Shown piece after piece: positions 18,929 through 27,621 of a stretch of 28,818 nt of DNA. The stretch is from a virus: IMG/VR virus record IMGVR_UViG_3300030117_002974, positions 1 to 28,818 of that record; one strand, given 5' to 3'. Each line of letters opens with the position of its first letter. Position 1 is the stretch's first letter. The notes below the pieces were generated by a model. The model searched no databases, had not been told where the DNA came from, and saw only the letters and a program-made list of their open reading frames with translations. Position numbers and translations under genes: made by a program.

Positions 18929-20946
18929 TGAAATTAACGAAAGAAAGATTAAAAGCACTTATATCGCAAGAAATTACTAATTCTCTTGGCTATTATGGTG
19001 GTGAATTATCTTCACAACGCAAAAATGCACTAAAATTTTACTTAGGAGAGCCACTTGGCAACGAAGTAGAAGGACAATCGCAAGTCAGATCGCAAGATGT
19101 GCTAGAAGTTGTAGAGAGCATACTACCAAGTATGATGAGAATATTTACACAAGGCGAAAGTATCGTAAGATTTGAAGCAAATGGGCCAGAAGATGTGCAA
19201 TATGCCGAACAAGCATCAGACTATATCAATCATATTTTCAACAAAGACAATAATGGCTACCAAATCCTACATACTATGTTCAAAGATGCTCTTATTTCTA
19301 AAAATGGCTTTGTAAAATACTACTGGAAAACAGATAAAGAGCAAAAACAAGAGTCTTATGAGAATCTTACTGGTGCAGAGTATCAAGCATTACTTGCTGA
19401 CACCGAAGTTGAGGTTGTAGAAGTAGAAGAAGGCGATATTGACCTGGATATTAACAATGTTGACTTCAGCGAGACAAAATACAATGTAACTGTTCAAAGA
19501 GTTAAAGAATATGGGCGTGTGTGTGTAGAAAATGTTTCTCCAGAAAGCGTTTTAGTAAGCAAAACTGCAACAAGTTTAGAAGATTGTAACTTTATTGGGC
19601 AAAGAGTTTTTAAAACAAGATCAGAACTAATTAGTATGGGGTTTGACAAAAAAATTGTCAAAGAATTGCCAGTAGCAGACGAAGAAATTTATAATACAGA
19701 AGCTGTTACACGAAGGTCATACGATGATGAGACGATGCCACAAGAGTATCAAAACATCGATCCTTTACTGACTAGAGTGAGTGTTATAGATTGCTACATG
19801 AAATGTGATTTTGACAACGATGGTATAGCAGAATTAAGACACATCGTAGTTGGTGGATCAGGGCCAAACGCATATCATATACTTGAAAACGAACCTATAG
19901 AGCAAATACCTTTTGCTATGGTAACAGCAATACCAATGCCTCATAGATTTTATGGTTTGTCTATTTACGATCTAATCGGTGATGTTCAAGAAATCAAAAC
20001 AACACTTCTAAGACAAACTCTAAATAACGCTTATCTACAAAACAATGCCAGAACTGTAGTAGTAGATGGGCAAGTGAATATTGATGACCTCCTTACATCA
20101 AGAGCTGGGGGTATTGTCAGAGCAAAATCTGCTGGTGCAGTTACCCCTTTAGCTTCTCCAAACTTTATGCAAGAAGGATTAGCGATGATTGACAAAGTTG
20201 ATGGTATTAGGGAATCAAGGTCAGGTGTATCTAAAGTACAAATGGGTTTAGATAGTGATGTCATAAACAAATCACACACAACTGCCACAAGTGCAAATGT
20301 GATGATGAACGCATCTACACAAAGAATAGAACTGTATGCTAGAAACTTTAGTGAAGGTGTGAAAAGAATGTTTCAAGGTATCTTACAACTAACTTGTAAG
20401 TATCAAGATCAAGAAAGAATTATAAAATTAAGAAATAAATTTGTGCCAATGAATCCTAGAGATTGGCACGACAAATACAATGCGACTGTTCAAGTAGGAC
20501 TTGGCACAGGATCACAAGACCAAAGACTTGAAGTGCTTGGTAGAGTTCTTGCAGTACAGGAAAAACTTATCGCATCAGGTGGAATGGGTATTGTAGATCC
20601 ACAAAAAATCTATAATACTTTAGAAAAGTATTTAGAAAATGCTGGTTATAAAGATGCAAGTCAATTTTTTAACAATCCACAATCAATGCCACCAAGACCA
20701 CAAAGACAAAAAAGACCAGATCCAACATTGGCTTTGGCTCAACAAGAATTACAGATGAAACAAGCAAAAGATAAAGCAGAATTACAATTAAAAGCTAGAA
20801 AACAAGAGACAGACGCTGTTGTTGCTAGAGAAAAACTTAATTTAGATCAACAAAAATTAGCTACACAAATTTTAAAACAAGACGAAGGTAATCAAATACA
20901 AAAAGAAAAATTAGCATCACAGATTTTAAAGGAAGGTATTAATTAA
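18928..20946 (+). CDS. Portal protein (P22-like)
   Basis: A 672-residue protein directly after the large terminase. The N-terminal region LGYYGGELSSQRKNALKFYL followed by YLGEPLGNEVEGQSQVRSQDV and SILPSMMRIFTQGE is characteristic of P22-type portals in marine podophages. A later core includes PHRFYGLSIYDLIGDVQEI and TLLRQTLNNAYLQNNARTVV, and VQMGLDSDVINKSHTTAT. The last ~80 residues are Gln/Lys-rich coiled coil, possibly the barrel. It forms the dodecameric DNA channel for packaging and ejection. It overlaps the next gene by one base. Confidence 0.9.
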   Translation: MKLTKERLKALISQEITNSLGYYGGELSSQRKNALKFYLGEPLGNEVEGQSQVRSQDVLEVVESILPSMMRIFTQGESIVRFEANGPEDVQYAEQASDYINHIFNKDNNGYQILHTMFKDALISKNGFVKYYWKTDKEQKQESYENLTGAEYQALLADTEVEVVEVEEGDIDLDINNVDFSETKYNVTVQRVKEYGRVCVENVSPESVLVSKTATSLEDCNFIGQRVFKTRSELISMGFDKKIVKELPVADEEIYNTEAVTRRSYDDETMPQEYQNIDPLLTRVSVIDCYMKCDFDNDGIAELRHIVVGGSGPNAYHILENEPIEQIPFAMVTAIPMPHRFYGLSIYDLIGDVQEIKTTLLRQTLNNAYLQNNARTVVVDGQVNIDDLLTSRAGGIVRAKSAGAVTPLASPNFMQEGLAMIDKVDGIRESRSGVSKVQMGLDSDVINKSHTTATSANVMMNASTQRIELYARNFSEGVKRMFQGILQLTCKYQDQERIIKLRNKFVPMNPRDWHDKYNATVQVGLGTGSQDQRLEVLGRVLAVQEKLIASGGMGIVDPQKIYNTLEKYLENAGYKDASQFFNNPQSMPPRPQRQKRPDPTLALAQQELQMKQAKDKAELQLKARKQETDAVVAREKLNLDQQKLATQILKQDEGNQIQKEKLASQILKEGIN

Positions 20947-21896
20947 TGTTTCAACCATTTGGATCAAGCAGCCTTGCACAAAACATCATAGACTCTAGAC
21001 TCTCTGGAGTAAATGCTTCTACACCTTTGGCAAGACAAGATATTAATCAGTTTGGTGTATTTAGAAATCCATACTCACCAGAGGGATTCTATGCTAACGA
21101 GACAGATCAGTTTCCAAAACCAGCTTTCACACCACCTACTGTTGATGAAGAAGGCAACCCACAATGTAATAATGAAGAAGGATATTTCTACGATCCTATT
21201 ACAAATTCTTGTAAACTTATAGAACCTGAACCAACTAGCGATGGTGGTGGAGATAATAAAACACCACAACCAGTTTATCAGGGTGTGGGAAGTGTATTTA
21301 GTCCAGCACAAAATGCCTTTATGAATTTAGGATTAGGTGGCAGTACAGCAGATGATGTAAAATCATATTTTGGATCAGGAGAGATAGATCCTTATGGATC
21401 AGGACTAAGTGGTTTCTTTAGAAGATTTACTCCAATGGGCCAGTTTTCTACATTTAGAGATGTAAATACACTTGTAAATGCTGGTGTGCTGGATAGAGCC
21501 TCTGATGGTACATTAAGGTTTGCAAAAGGTGGTAATCTTGCATATGCACTAGCAAATCAAAAGTTTGAACAAGACCTTGCAAAAAAACAAGGTTTGAACC
21601 TAGATGCAAAAGCAGATACACCATACGCTGTTGATTCCTCTGGCAATCCAATTTACATGACACAAAGCAGAGGTGACAAAGCTGATGATATGGGAACAAT
21701 CAATTTTCAAGGTAGGCAATCAAGACCATTCCAATCTAACTTTGGTGCATCTAATATAGTATCTTATAGTCCACCAGATCCAAATAGACAGAAAAGCAGA
21801 AGTGAAAAAATGTTTGAAGCAAAACAAAGATTTGGCCCAACTAAAATGTATAATACAGAGAAATTTAAAGGATTAGGTTTTACAAGTGGCAGATAA
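20946..21896 (+). CDS. Hypothetical virion-associated protein
   Basis: A 316-residue protein between portal and scaffold. It starts MFQPFGSSSLAQNIIDSRLS. A linker-like, Pro/Asn/Gly-rich region at about 30-100 contains GYFYDPITNSCKLIEPEP with two nearby Cys. The middle (STADDVKSYFGSGEID, GFFRRFTPMGQFSTFRDVN) looks partly helical. Overall composition is disordered and Gly/Asp/Asn rich. No family recognised. Position suggests a minor structural or head-assembly protein. Confidence 0.65.
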   Translation: MFQPFGSSSLAQNIIDSRLSGVNASTPLARQDINQFGVFRNPYSPEGFYANETDQFPKPAFTPPTVDEEGNPQCNNEEGYFYDPITNSCKLIEPEPTSDGGGDNKTPQPVYQGVGSVFSPAQNAFMNLGLGGSTADDVKSYFGSGEIDPYGSGLSGFFRRFTPMGQFSTFRDVNTLVNAGVLDRASDGTLRFAKGGNLAYALANQKFEQDLAKKQGLNLDAKADTPYAVDSSGNPIYMTQSRGDKADDMGTINFQGRQSRPFQSNFGASNIVSYSPPDPNRQKSRSEKMFEAKQRFGPTKMYNTEKFKGLGFTSGR

Positions 21897-22116
21897 TGAA
21901 CAAAAAAGAAGCCAACAAGCAAAACACATACTTGAAGATCCAATATTTATAGAAGCAGTAAACACAATTCGATCCGACCTAGCTAATGAATGGCTAAACA
22001 GCGATGTAAAAAGTTCAGAACAAAGGGAAAACATCTTTATTATGAGAAGAATGTTAGAACTTGTTGTGATGCAAATAAAATCAGTCATGGAGACTGGTAA
22101 AATCATAAAAAAATAG
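21886..22116 (+). CDS. Small conserved phage protein between portal and scaffold
   Basis: A 76-residue protein from GTG 21886 (AGGATTAGG upstream, 11-base overlap with the previous gene). It is wholly helical: RSQQAKHILEDPIFIEAVNT, IRSDLANEWLNSDVKSSEQR, MLELVVMQIKSVMETGKI. This A-x-x-LL-DP...I...WL-S...L---VV-----V-ETGK pattern is frequent in phage proteins at this position, with no established function. Likely an assembly accessory protein. Confidence 0.7.
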   Translation: MADNEQKRSQQAKHILEDPIFIEAVNTIRSDLANEWLNSDVKSSEQRENIFIMRRMLELVVMQIKSVMETGKIIKK

Positions 22117-22125
22117 GAGAAATAA

Positions 22126-23160
22126 ATGGCAGAACAACCAGTAATGGATTCTGCAACAGAAAATCCAAGTGAATCTGTTGCACCAACGCCCAAGCCTCTA
22201 AACACAGGAGAGGCAGCAGATGTCTTGAAGAACTTACTAAATCCAGAAGCCTCTAAGACTCAAGAATCTGCAAGTGATGAATCAACAAAAGAGGTAAGCG
22301 ACTCAGAAACGAATATCGAAGATACTTTTGACGATCCAGAACTACTAGATCAAATTGAAGATGAACAAACATCTGATAGTAATCAGGAACTTTATAAAGT
22401 TGTTGTTGATGGACAAGAGCTTGAAGTCACCCTTGATGAACTTATGAAAGGTTATTCACGACAAAGCGATTATACTCGTAAGACCGAAAAACTATCTCAA
22501 GAAAGAAAAATTCTAGAAGATAGAAATGCACAAGCACAAAGGTTAAACGAGGAGGCTAAAATCAAACGAGATGAATATGCTGCAAATATAAAATTGTTAG
22601 AAGAACAGTTTTTGGCAAATGAATCAAAAGTTGATATGGACAAGCTGTATGCAGAAGATCCAGCAGAATATGTGCGTGAAGAAGCTCGTCAAAGGAAAAG
22701 AAAAGAAATGTTACAACAAACCAGAGATGAGAAGAAAAAACTTCAAGAAGAACAGATGATGGAAAATATGAAAAATCGTCAAATTTATCTTGCACAACAA
22801 AGTAAATTACTTGCTGAAAAACTGCCAATATATGCAGATCCAAAGAAAGGCCCACAATTTCGAAAAAACCTACAAGAATACGCAAAAGAAGTAGGTTATT
22901 CGGATCAAGACCTCGATCAACTTATAGATCATAGAGCAGTTGTTATGTTAGCAAATGCTTATCGCTATGATAAATTAAGAAAAGCTAACCTTAAAAATAA
23001 AAAAATAACAAAGGTATCTAAGGTCGTCAGTTCATCAACACAAAAAGTTCAAGACGATGATGAATCTTTACAGCGTATGAAATCTAAAAAAGCAACTCTT
23101 AGGAAAACAGGAAAAGTTAATGATGCTGTTCATGTTTTACAAGAGATGTTCTCTAAATAA
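22126..23160 (+). CDS. Capsid scaffolding protein
   Basis: A 344-residue protein just upstream of the major capsid gene, preceded by TAGGAGAAATAA. The N-terminal ~90 residues are acidic and disordered. A conserved LYKVVVDGQELEVTLDELMK and GYSRQSDYTRKTEKL segment follows, a signature of many phage scaffold-like proteins. The centre is a long charged coiled coil (about 125-240) with many E/K/Q residues, and the C-terminus is Lys-rich (NLKNKKITKVSKVV) as expected for a scaffold binding capsid subunits. Role: guides procapsid assembly and is removed or exits before packaging. Confidence 0.85.
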   Translation: MAEQPVMDSATENPSESVAPTPKPLNTGEAADVLKNLLNPEASKTQESASDESTKEVSDSETNIEDTFDDPELLDQIEDEQTSDSNQELYKVVVDGQELEVTLDELMKGYSRQSDYTRKTEKLSQERKILEDRNAQAQRLNEEAKIKRDEYAANIKLLEEQFLANESKVDMDKLYAEDPAEYVREEARQRKRKEMLQQTRDEKKKLQEEQMMENMKNRQIYLAQQSKLLAEKLPIYADPKKGPQFRKNLQEYAKEVGYSDQDLDQLIDHRAVVMLANAYRYDKLRKANLKNKKITKVSKVVSSSTQKVQDDDESLQRMKSKKATLRKTGKVNDAVHVLQEMFSK

Positions 23161-23183
23161 CAACATATAGAAAGGAATAAGTA

Positions 23184-24161
23184 ATGGCACAACCAACCAA
23201 TACTTTTGATACCTATGATGGTGCGAATTCTATAAGAGAAGATTTAGCTGATGTAATTTACAATATTTCACCGACTGAAACTCCTTTTATGAGCAACGCA
23301 GCAAAAGGTACAGCGACAAACACACTTTACGAATGGCAGACAGACTCATTAGCTGATGCTGCTGCTAACGCACAAATCGAAGGTGATGACTATACAGGCG
23401 ATGCAAGAACTGCAACTGTAAGACTAAACAACCAAACACAAATCTCTGCAAAATCAGTAACTATATCTGGAACTGACGATGCAGTAGATAATGCTGGTAT
23501 GTCAACACAGATGGCTTATCAACTAGCAAAGATGGGTAAAGAACTCAAGCGAGACATGGAAAGAGCTTTTGTAGGAATTGAAAATGCAAAAGTTGCTGGT
23601 AACTCATCAACTGCAAGAGAGACAGCTTCTGTCGGAACATGGTATGGTGGAAACAAACCCGGCACATCTTCTGCTGCTGGTAACTTCTCAACCAATGGTT
23701 CGCCTTCAGCAACTCCAGCTGGTACAGGAGCAACAGCAATAGCTGGTGGTTCTAACAGAACTTTTACAGAGGCACTATTAAAAGCTGGTCTTTTAAAAGC
23801 CTTTGAATTAGGTGGAGAGCCTGAAACAGTAATGATGTCACCATCACACAAACAGTTAGCTTCTGCATTTAATGGTGTCGCTACAAAGTATAAAGATGCG
23901 AGTGATAGAGTATCTATCGGTACAACTGACATTTATGTATCTGACTTTGGTGAGGTAGCTTTCGTACCAAACAGACATCAACAAGCAAACAGAGTTGATA
24001 TCCTACAAATGGATATGTGGAGTGTGGACTTCTTAAGACCATTCCAAACAACTGATCTTGCAAAGACTGGTGACTCTGACAAGAAGTTACTCTTATGTGA
24101 GTACGCTTTATGTGCAAAAGCACCTAATGCAAACTATGGAATATTTAACTTAACTGCATAA
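23184..24161 (+). CDS. Major capsid protein (DUF5309/SU10 type)
   Basis: A 325-residue protein with AAAGGAATAAGTA before its ATG. The N-terminus NTFDTYDGANSIREDLADVI then YNISPTETPFMSNAAKGTAT and LYEWQTDSLADAA is diagnostic of the DUF5309/SU10 capsid family. Further matches are MAYQLAKMGKELKRDMERAF in the middle and YGIFNLTA at the end. HK97-like fold expected. An Ala/Gly/Ser-rich insertion at about 155-190 (GNFSTNGSPSATPAGTGATA) probably forms a surface loop. A terminator hairpin follows, consistent with high expression. Confidence 0.93.
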   Translation: MAQPTNTFDTYDGANSIREDLADVIYNISPTETPFMSNAAKGTATNTLYEWQTDSLADAAANAQIEGDDYTGDARTATVRLNNQTQISAKSVTISGTDDAVDNAGMSTQMAYQLAKMGKELKRDMERAFVGIENAKVAGNSSTARETASVGTWYGGNKPGTSSAAGNFSTNGSPSATPAGTGATAIAGGSNRTFTEALLKAGLLKAFELGGEPETVMMSPSHKQLASAFNGVATKYKDASDRVSIGTTDIYVSDFGEVAFVPNRHQQANRVDILQMDMWSVDFLRPFQTTDLAKTGDSDKKLLLCEYALCAKAPNANYGIFNLTA

Positions 24162-24181
24162 TTATTTGTAGTCAAAGGACT

Positions 24182-24202
24182 GGGGGTGTATATTGCACCC
24201 CC
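24182..24202 (+). terminator. Rho-independent-type terminator after the capsid gene
   Basis: GGGGGTG (24182-24188) and CACCCCC (24196-24202) form a seven-base-pair GC-rich stem with a seven-base loop, then TTTATCAT. It is the most GC-rich hairpin in the window and lies 20 bases after the capsid stop. It is probably a partial terminator that lowers expression of downstream genes. Confidence 0.8.
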
Positions 24203-24224
24203 TTTATCATACAGAGAGGAAAAA

Positions 24225-24446
24225 ATGACAATATTTAGTAATAAAAAACATTCATCAAGACTTTACAAAATTGTGCAAAACTCAAAGAAGATTGAACAAA
24301 CTGTATCAAGAGGCACAGGCAAAAAACAATCAAAACAGACTTCTGGTGGAGATAGAAAATACGATCCTATGTTAAGCATGAGAAGTAATCAGGGTTTGGA
24401 AGTACAAGATACTATTGATATGATGATTGCAAAAGCAATAAAGTAA
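24225..24446 (+). CDS. Hypothetical small protein after capsid
   Basis: A 73-residue protein. The ATG at 24225 has AGAGAGGAAAAA upstream; the longer in-frame start at 24186 would lie inside the terminator and is rejected. It begins MTIFSNKKHSSRLYKIVQNS, contains a Gly/Lys/Ser-rich region (SRGTGKKQSKQTSGGD) and ends MLSMRSNQGLEVQDTIDMMIA. Basic and flexible. No family recognised. The stop overlaps the next start (TAATG). Confidence 0.6.
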   Translation: MTIFSNKKHSSRLYKIVQNSKKIEQTVSRGTGKKQSKQTSGGDRKYDPMLSMRSNQGLEVQDTIDMMIAKAIK

Positions 24447-24799
24447 TGGCTAAAAAATTCTCACTTAACGATCCTGACGATCAATCATCAGTAAAGACAA
24501 ATCTTATTGTTGATGAAGCTGAGAATAAAATACACATAGAAAACTATCAAGACGAATCTACAATTAAAGAAATTATTGATGCCAATAAAGTTGCACAGAA
24601 TGAAGGTGCATATAAAGCAAAAGCCTTTACCCATGAGAAGGGTTATCGTGTAGCAAGATTACCAAACATTGTAGTACACCAACTAGCAAAAAAAGGTATC
24701 ATAAATTACAATGGCAAAGTGCTTGATAAAACTCGTTTCTTTAGGTGGCTTAACGACTCCGATAATAAACACTTTAGAATTTATACAGGAAACTTATAA
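24446..24799 (+). CDS. Conserved podophage protein, unknown function
   Basis: A 117-residue protein. The C-terminal region GYRVARLPNIVVHQLAKKGI, then DKTRFFRWLNDSDNKHFRIY and TGNL, resembles a small protein encoded between capsid and adaptor in many podo-like phages (R-VA-IP--V---L---G...D---f-rWLND-dn--FRt--G). It may be a head-assembly or head-tail accessory factor. The stop overlaps the next start (TAATG). Function not established. Confidence 0.7.
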   Translation: MAKKFSLNDPDDQSSVKTNLIVDEAENKIHIENYQDESTIKEIIDANKVAQNEGAYKAKAFTHEKGYRVARLPNIVVHQLAKKGIINYNGKVLDKTRFFRWLNDSDNKHFRIYTGNL

Positions 24800-25428
24800 T
24801 GGCATTAGACACATATTCGAATCTTAAAACATCGATTGCAAATTATCTTAATAGAAGCGATCTTACTGCGTTTCTTGGTGATTTTATTTTGTTAACAGAG
24901 GCTCGTCTAAACAGAGAGCTACGAGTTAGAGAGATGGTCAACACAGATACATCTATCACAACAGTAGCTGGTACACAAAGTTACGCTTTACCTACAGGAT
25001 ATCTAGAGGCCACAACAATTATTTTTCAAAGTGATCCTTTCTGTACTTTAAGGTTTATTAGCAACACAGATTTTTATAACAAATACAACAATAGCCAAGC
25101 CAGAGGTAAACCAACATATTTTACAGTAGTTGGAACAAATATATTATTAGGTGTGCCACCTAATAGTGCAACAACATTACAAGTAAATTATTATAAAAAA
25201 CTCGATACACTTTCAGACAGTAATACAACAAATACAATTTTAACAAACTACCCAGAGTTATATCTTTATGGTGCATTAGCAGAGTCAGCACCATTTATCA
25301 TGCAAGATGAAAGAATAAATACATGGGGTACTCTATACAAAGAGGCATTAAAAAATGCGAATGAAACATCATCAAGAGGATCTACAACATCATCACCATT
25401 ACAAATGTCAACCCCTCAGGTGGCATAG
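24799..25428 (+). CDS. Head-tail adaptor protein (SU10/P22 gp4-like)
   Basis: A 209-residue protein beginning with DTYSNLKTSIANYLNRSDL, then FILLTEARLNRELRVREM, then TTVAGTQSYALPTGYLEAT, the pattern of phage adaptor proteins. It also has RGKPTYFTVVGTNILLGVPP and LYLYGALAESAPFIMQDER. These features match the SU10-adaptor family, related in role to P22 gp4, which joins the portal to the tail. The start overlaps the upstream stop. The C-terminus is Ser/Thr-rich and probably disordered. Confidence 0.8.
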   Translation: MALDTYSNLKTSIANYLNRSDLTAFLGDFILLTEARLNRELRVREMVNTDTSITTVAGTQSYALPTGYLEATTIIFQSDPFCTLRFISNTDFYNKYNNSQARGKPTYFTVVGTNILLGVPPNSATTLQVNYYKKLDTLSDSNTTNTILTNYPELYLYGALAESAPFIMQDERINTWGTLYKEALKNANETSSRGSTTSSPLQMSTPQVA

Positions 25429-26907
25429 ATGATAGAGTTTGGTGACTTACAAGCCGATCTACCTAGTTATCAAAACTCAGGTGCATTAGTAGTAGATAAT
25501 GTTTTACCTTTAGCTAAAGGTTACAAGAGCCTTGCTGGTTTTCAGGCACTTAGTGGTACAGGATTAAGTAATGCAGCAGTAGGATTGTTTACTAGCTTTA
25601 GTGCTAGTGGTTCTACAAACTACGCTGGTGATAGGTCAAAACTTTATCAAATGGACTCCTCTCTTGTCTTTCAAGATAAAAGTAAAGCTGGTGGCTACAA
25701 TAACTCTACAACAGAAAACGCAAGAGACTTTTGGGCATTTACACAATTCGGATCAAACATAATTGCAACCAACTTTGCAGACAATATTCAAAAATTTACA
25801 GAAGGCACAAGTAGTGCTTTTAGTGATCTTGTAGCTCTGAAAGCAAAATACATAGCAGTAATCAGAGACTTTGTAGTCGCTGGTTACACTAACGAGTCAG
25901 GCACAGTTTACAACCAAAGAGTTAAATGGTCAGGACTAAATGATAGTTCTACATGGACACCTAGTCAGGCAACACAGTCTGGTTTTCAAGATATTGTAGG
26001 TAGTCATGGTAACATACAAGCCATTGTAGGTGGTGAGTCTGCTGGTGTTATTTTTATGGAAAAAGCAATCTACAGAATGTCTTATGTAGGTGTTCCATTA
26101 GTATTTCAGTTTGACAAAATAGCAGACAATATTGGTGCATTTGCACCTAAGTCTGTAGCTTCTTACGGAAACATGGTTTTCTTTTTAGCACAAGATGGTT
26201 TTTATAAACTAACTGGTGGACAACAATTAACACCTATTGGTAATGGTAAAGTAGATAACTTCTTCTTTGATGATCTTTCATCTAACCTAGATGGTATTAC
26301 ATCTGCTGTCGATCCTAACAATAGTATTGTTGTTTGGTCATATCGTGGATCAGGTGCTACAGGAACTACCAACAACAAACTTCTTATCTATAACTATGCA
26401 GTAGATAAATGGTCAACTGGTAGTGGACAAGACCTAGAGTTTATCGCAAGTGCATCACAAGAAGCATTTACCACATTAGAAAGCCTTGATGTGTTAGGAG
26501 ACCTAGACAATCTACCAAAATCACTAGACTCATACTTCTACAAAGAAGGTATTGTTGGTCTTGCTGGTTTTAATTCAGCAAACAAGTTTGGAAAATTTAT
26601 TGCAAACAGTCTATCTGCTACAGTAGATACAACAGAATTTGAAGGAGCAAAAGGAAAGAGATCAACACTTATTGAGTGCAGACCAATAGTTGATGGTACA
26701 ACAAACACAACTGTTACTGTTACTCCCATTACAAGGCAGTCACAACTTGATACAACCTCAACTGGTTCTGCTGTTAATACTAACGATACTGGCACTTGTC
26801 CTTTACGATCTACCTCTAGGTATCATCGCATAAGAGTTAGTGTTAATGGTAACTTTGATACGATGTCAGGAGTAGATATAGAAGCGAGACCTGAAGGTGG
26901 CAGATAA
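25429..26907 (+). CDS. Tail nozzle/hub protein, P22 gp10-like beta-propeller
   Basis: A 492-residue protein directly following the adaptor (no gap). It contains repeated beta motifs: LPLAKGYKSLAGFQAL, VGLFTSFSASGSTNYAGDRS, DFWAFTQFGSNIIATNFADN, VIRDFVVAGYTN, RVKWSGLNDSSTWTPS, and VFFLAQDGFYKLTGGQQLTP. This arrangement is typical of podovirus nozzle proteins such as P22 gp10, which extend the adaptor ring and gate DNA release. The C-terminal ~90 residues (ECRPIVDGTTNTTVTV...SRYHRIRVSVNGNF) may form a separate beta domain. It overlaps the next gene by 11 bases. Confidence 0.85.
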   Translation: MIEFGDLQADLPSYQNSGALVVDNVLPLAKGYKSLAGFQALSGTGLSNAAVGLFTSFSASGSTNYAGDRSKLYQMDSSLVFQDKSKAGGYNNSTTENARDFWAFTQFGSNIIATNFADNIQKFTEGTSSAFSDLVALKAKYIAVIRDFVVAGYTNESGTVYNQRVKWSGLNDSSTWTPSQATQSGFQDIVGSHGNIQAIVGGESAGVIFMEKAIYRMSYVGVPLVFQFDKIADNIGAFAPKSVASYGNMVFFLAQDGFYKLTGGQQLTPIGNGKVDNFFFDDLSSNLDGITSAVDPNNSIVVWSYRGSGATGTTNNKLLIYNYAVDKWSTGSGQDLEFIASASQEAFTTLESLDVLGDLDNLPKSLDSYFYKEGIVGLAGFNSANKFGKFIANSLSATVDTTEFEGAKGKRSTLIECRPIVDGTTNTTVTVTPITRQSQLDTTSTGSAVNTNDTGTCPLRSTSRYHRIRVSVNGNFDTMSGVDIEARPEGGR

Positions 26908-27226
26908 TCAGTTTCCAAGAGTTCCTTTATCTATACCAGATACAAGTCAACATTTAAGATTAGTTTCAACATCACTTAATAATACGATAGATGGTAAGCT
27001 AAATAGTACAGGCACAATTACATTAACTGCAAGTGCAACATCATCAACTTTGACAGATGCTCGTATTAGTGGTAACTCTGTTATATTGTTTATGCCAACT
27101 ACAGCGAATGGTAGAACTGCTCTCAACACACTTCATGTGTCGGCCAGAGCTAATGGTAGTGCAACCTTAACTCATGCAAGTTCAGGAAACACAGATCAAA
27201 CTTTATCATATTGTATCATTGGATAA
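26897..27226 (+). CDS. Conserved small virion-type protein
   Basis: A 109-residue protein from GTG 26897. It is beta-rich: GTITLTASATSSTLTDARIS, NSVILFMPTTANGRTALNTL, HVSARANGSATLTHASSGNT, ending SYCIIG. The T-T-A-x-T-T-V-T-D-x-R...S-I-L-MPTTANA-AAL...-S-R--G--TLTHA pattern is common in proteins following nozzle genes in podo-like phages. Probably a structural protein of the tail or fibre base. Role inferred from position. Confidence 0.7.
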   Translation: MADNQFPRVPLSIPDTSQHLRLVSTSLNNTIDGKLNSTGTITLTASATSSTLTDARISGNSVILFMPTTANGRTALNTLHVSARANGSATLTHASSGNTDQTLSYCIIG

Positions 27227-27620
27227 TTTAGTAACACGAGTACCATCAGAAGATGTTGAATTTATTTGGAGACAAACATCTCCATTATTAACAAAAGCCT
27301 TAGACGAAACATATAACATAGAGGACATATATGAAGGCTTAATAGATGATCGTATGCAACTTTTTATAAGTTGGAATAATGATCGAGTTGAAAGTGCTAT
27401 CGTAACAGAGATAGCAAAATACCCACAGTCAAAGGTGCTAAGATACTTTTTGGCTGGTGGATCTAACCTTGATAATTGGTTAGATAATCTACAACAAGTT
27501 GTAGAAAAATTTGCAAAATTACAAAATTGTACTCACATAGAAGTCGCTGGGCGTAAAGGGTGGGTGCGAAAGCTGAAAGGATATAAAGTTAAAGCATACT
27601 TATTAAACAAGGAAATATAA
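27219..27620 (+). CDS. Conserved phage protein, GNAT-like shape, unknown role
   Basis: TTG 27219 gives 133 residues with an eight-base overlap; an ATG at 27174 is possible but lies inside the previous gene. The sequence is EFIWRQTSPLLTKALDETYN, then DDRMQLFISWNNDRVESAIV, then YPQSKVLRYFLAGGSNLDNW, and EVAGRKGWVRKLKGYKVKAY. The G-R-x-G-W...L-GY ending is seen in phage proteins encoded among tail genes and resembles the end of GNAT-like folds. Acyltransferase activity is only a guess. Confidence 0.65.
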   Translation: MDNLVTRVPSEDVEFIWRQTSPLLTKALDETYNIEDIYEGLIDDRMQLFISWNNDRVESAIVTEIAKYPQSKVLRYFLAGGSNLDNWLDNLQQVVEKFAKLQNCTHIEVAGRKGWVRKLKGYKVKAYLLNKEI

Positions 27621-27621
27621 A

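Noticed and set aside
23519-24123. Long minus-strand ORFs opposite the major capsid gene
   Set aside because: The plus-strand frame is a clear DUF5309-type capsid protein; the opposite frames have no start signals or plausible sequence.
24186-24224. Longer start for the gene after the capsid
   Set aside because: This start lies inside the GC-rich terminator stem; ATG 24225 has AGAGAGG directly upstream.
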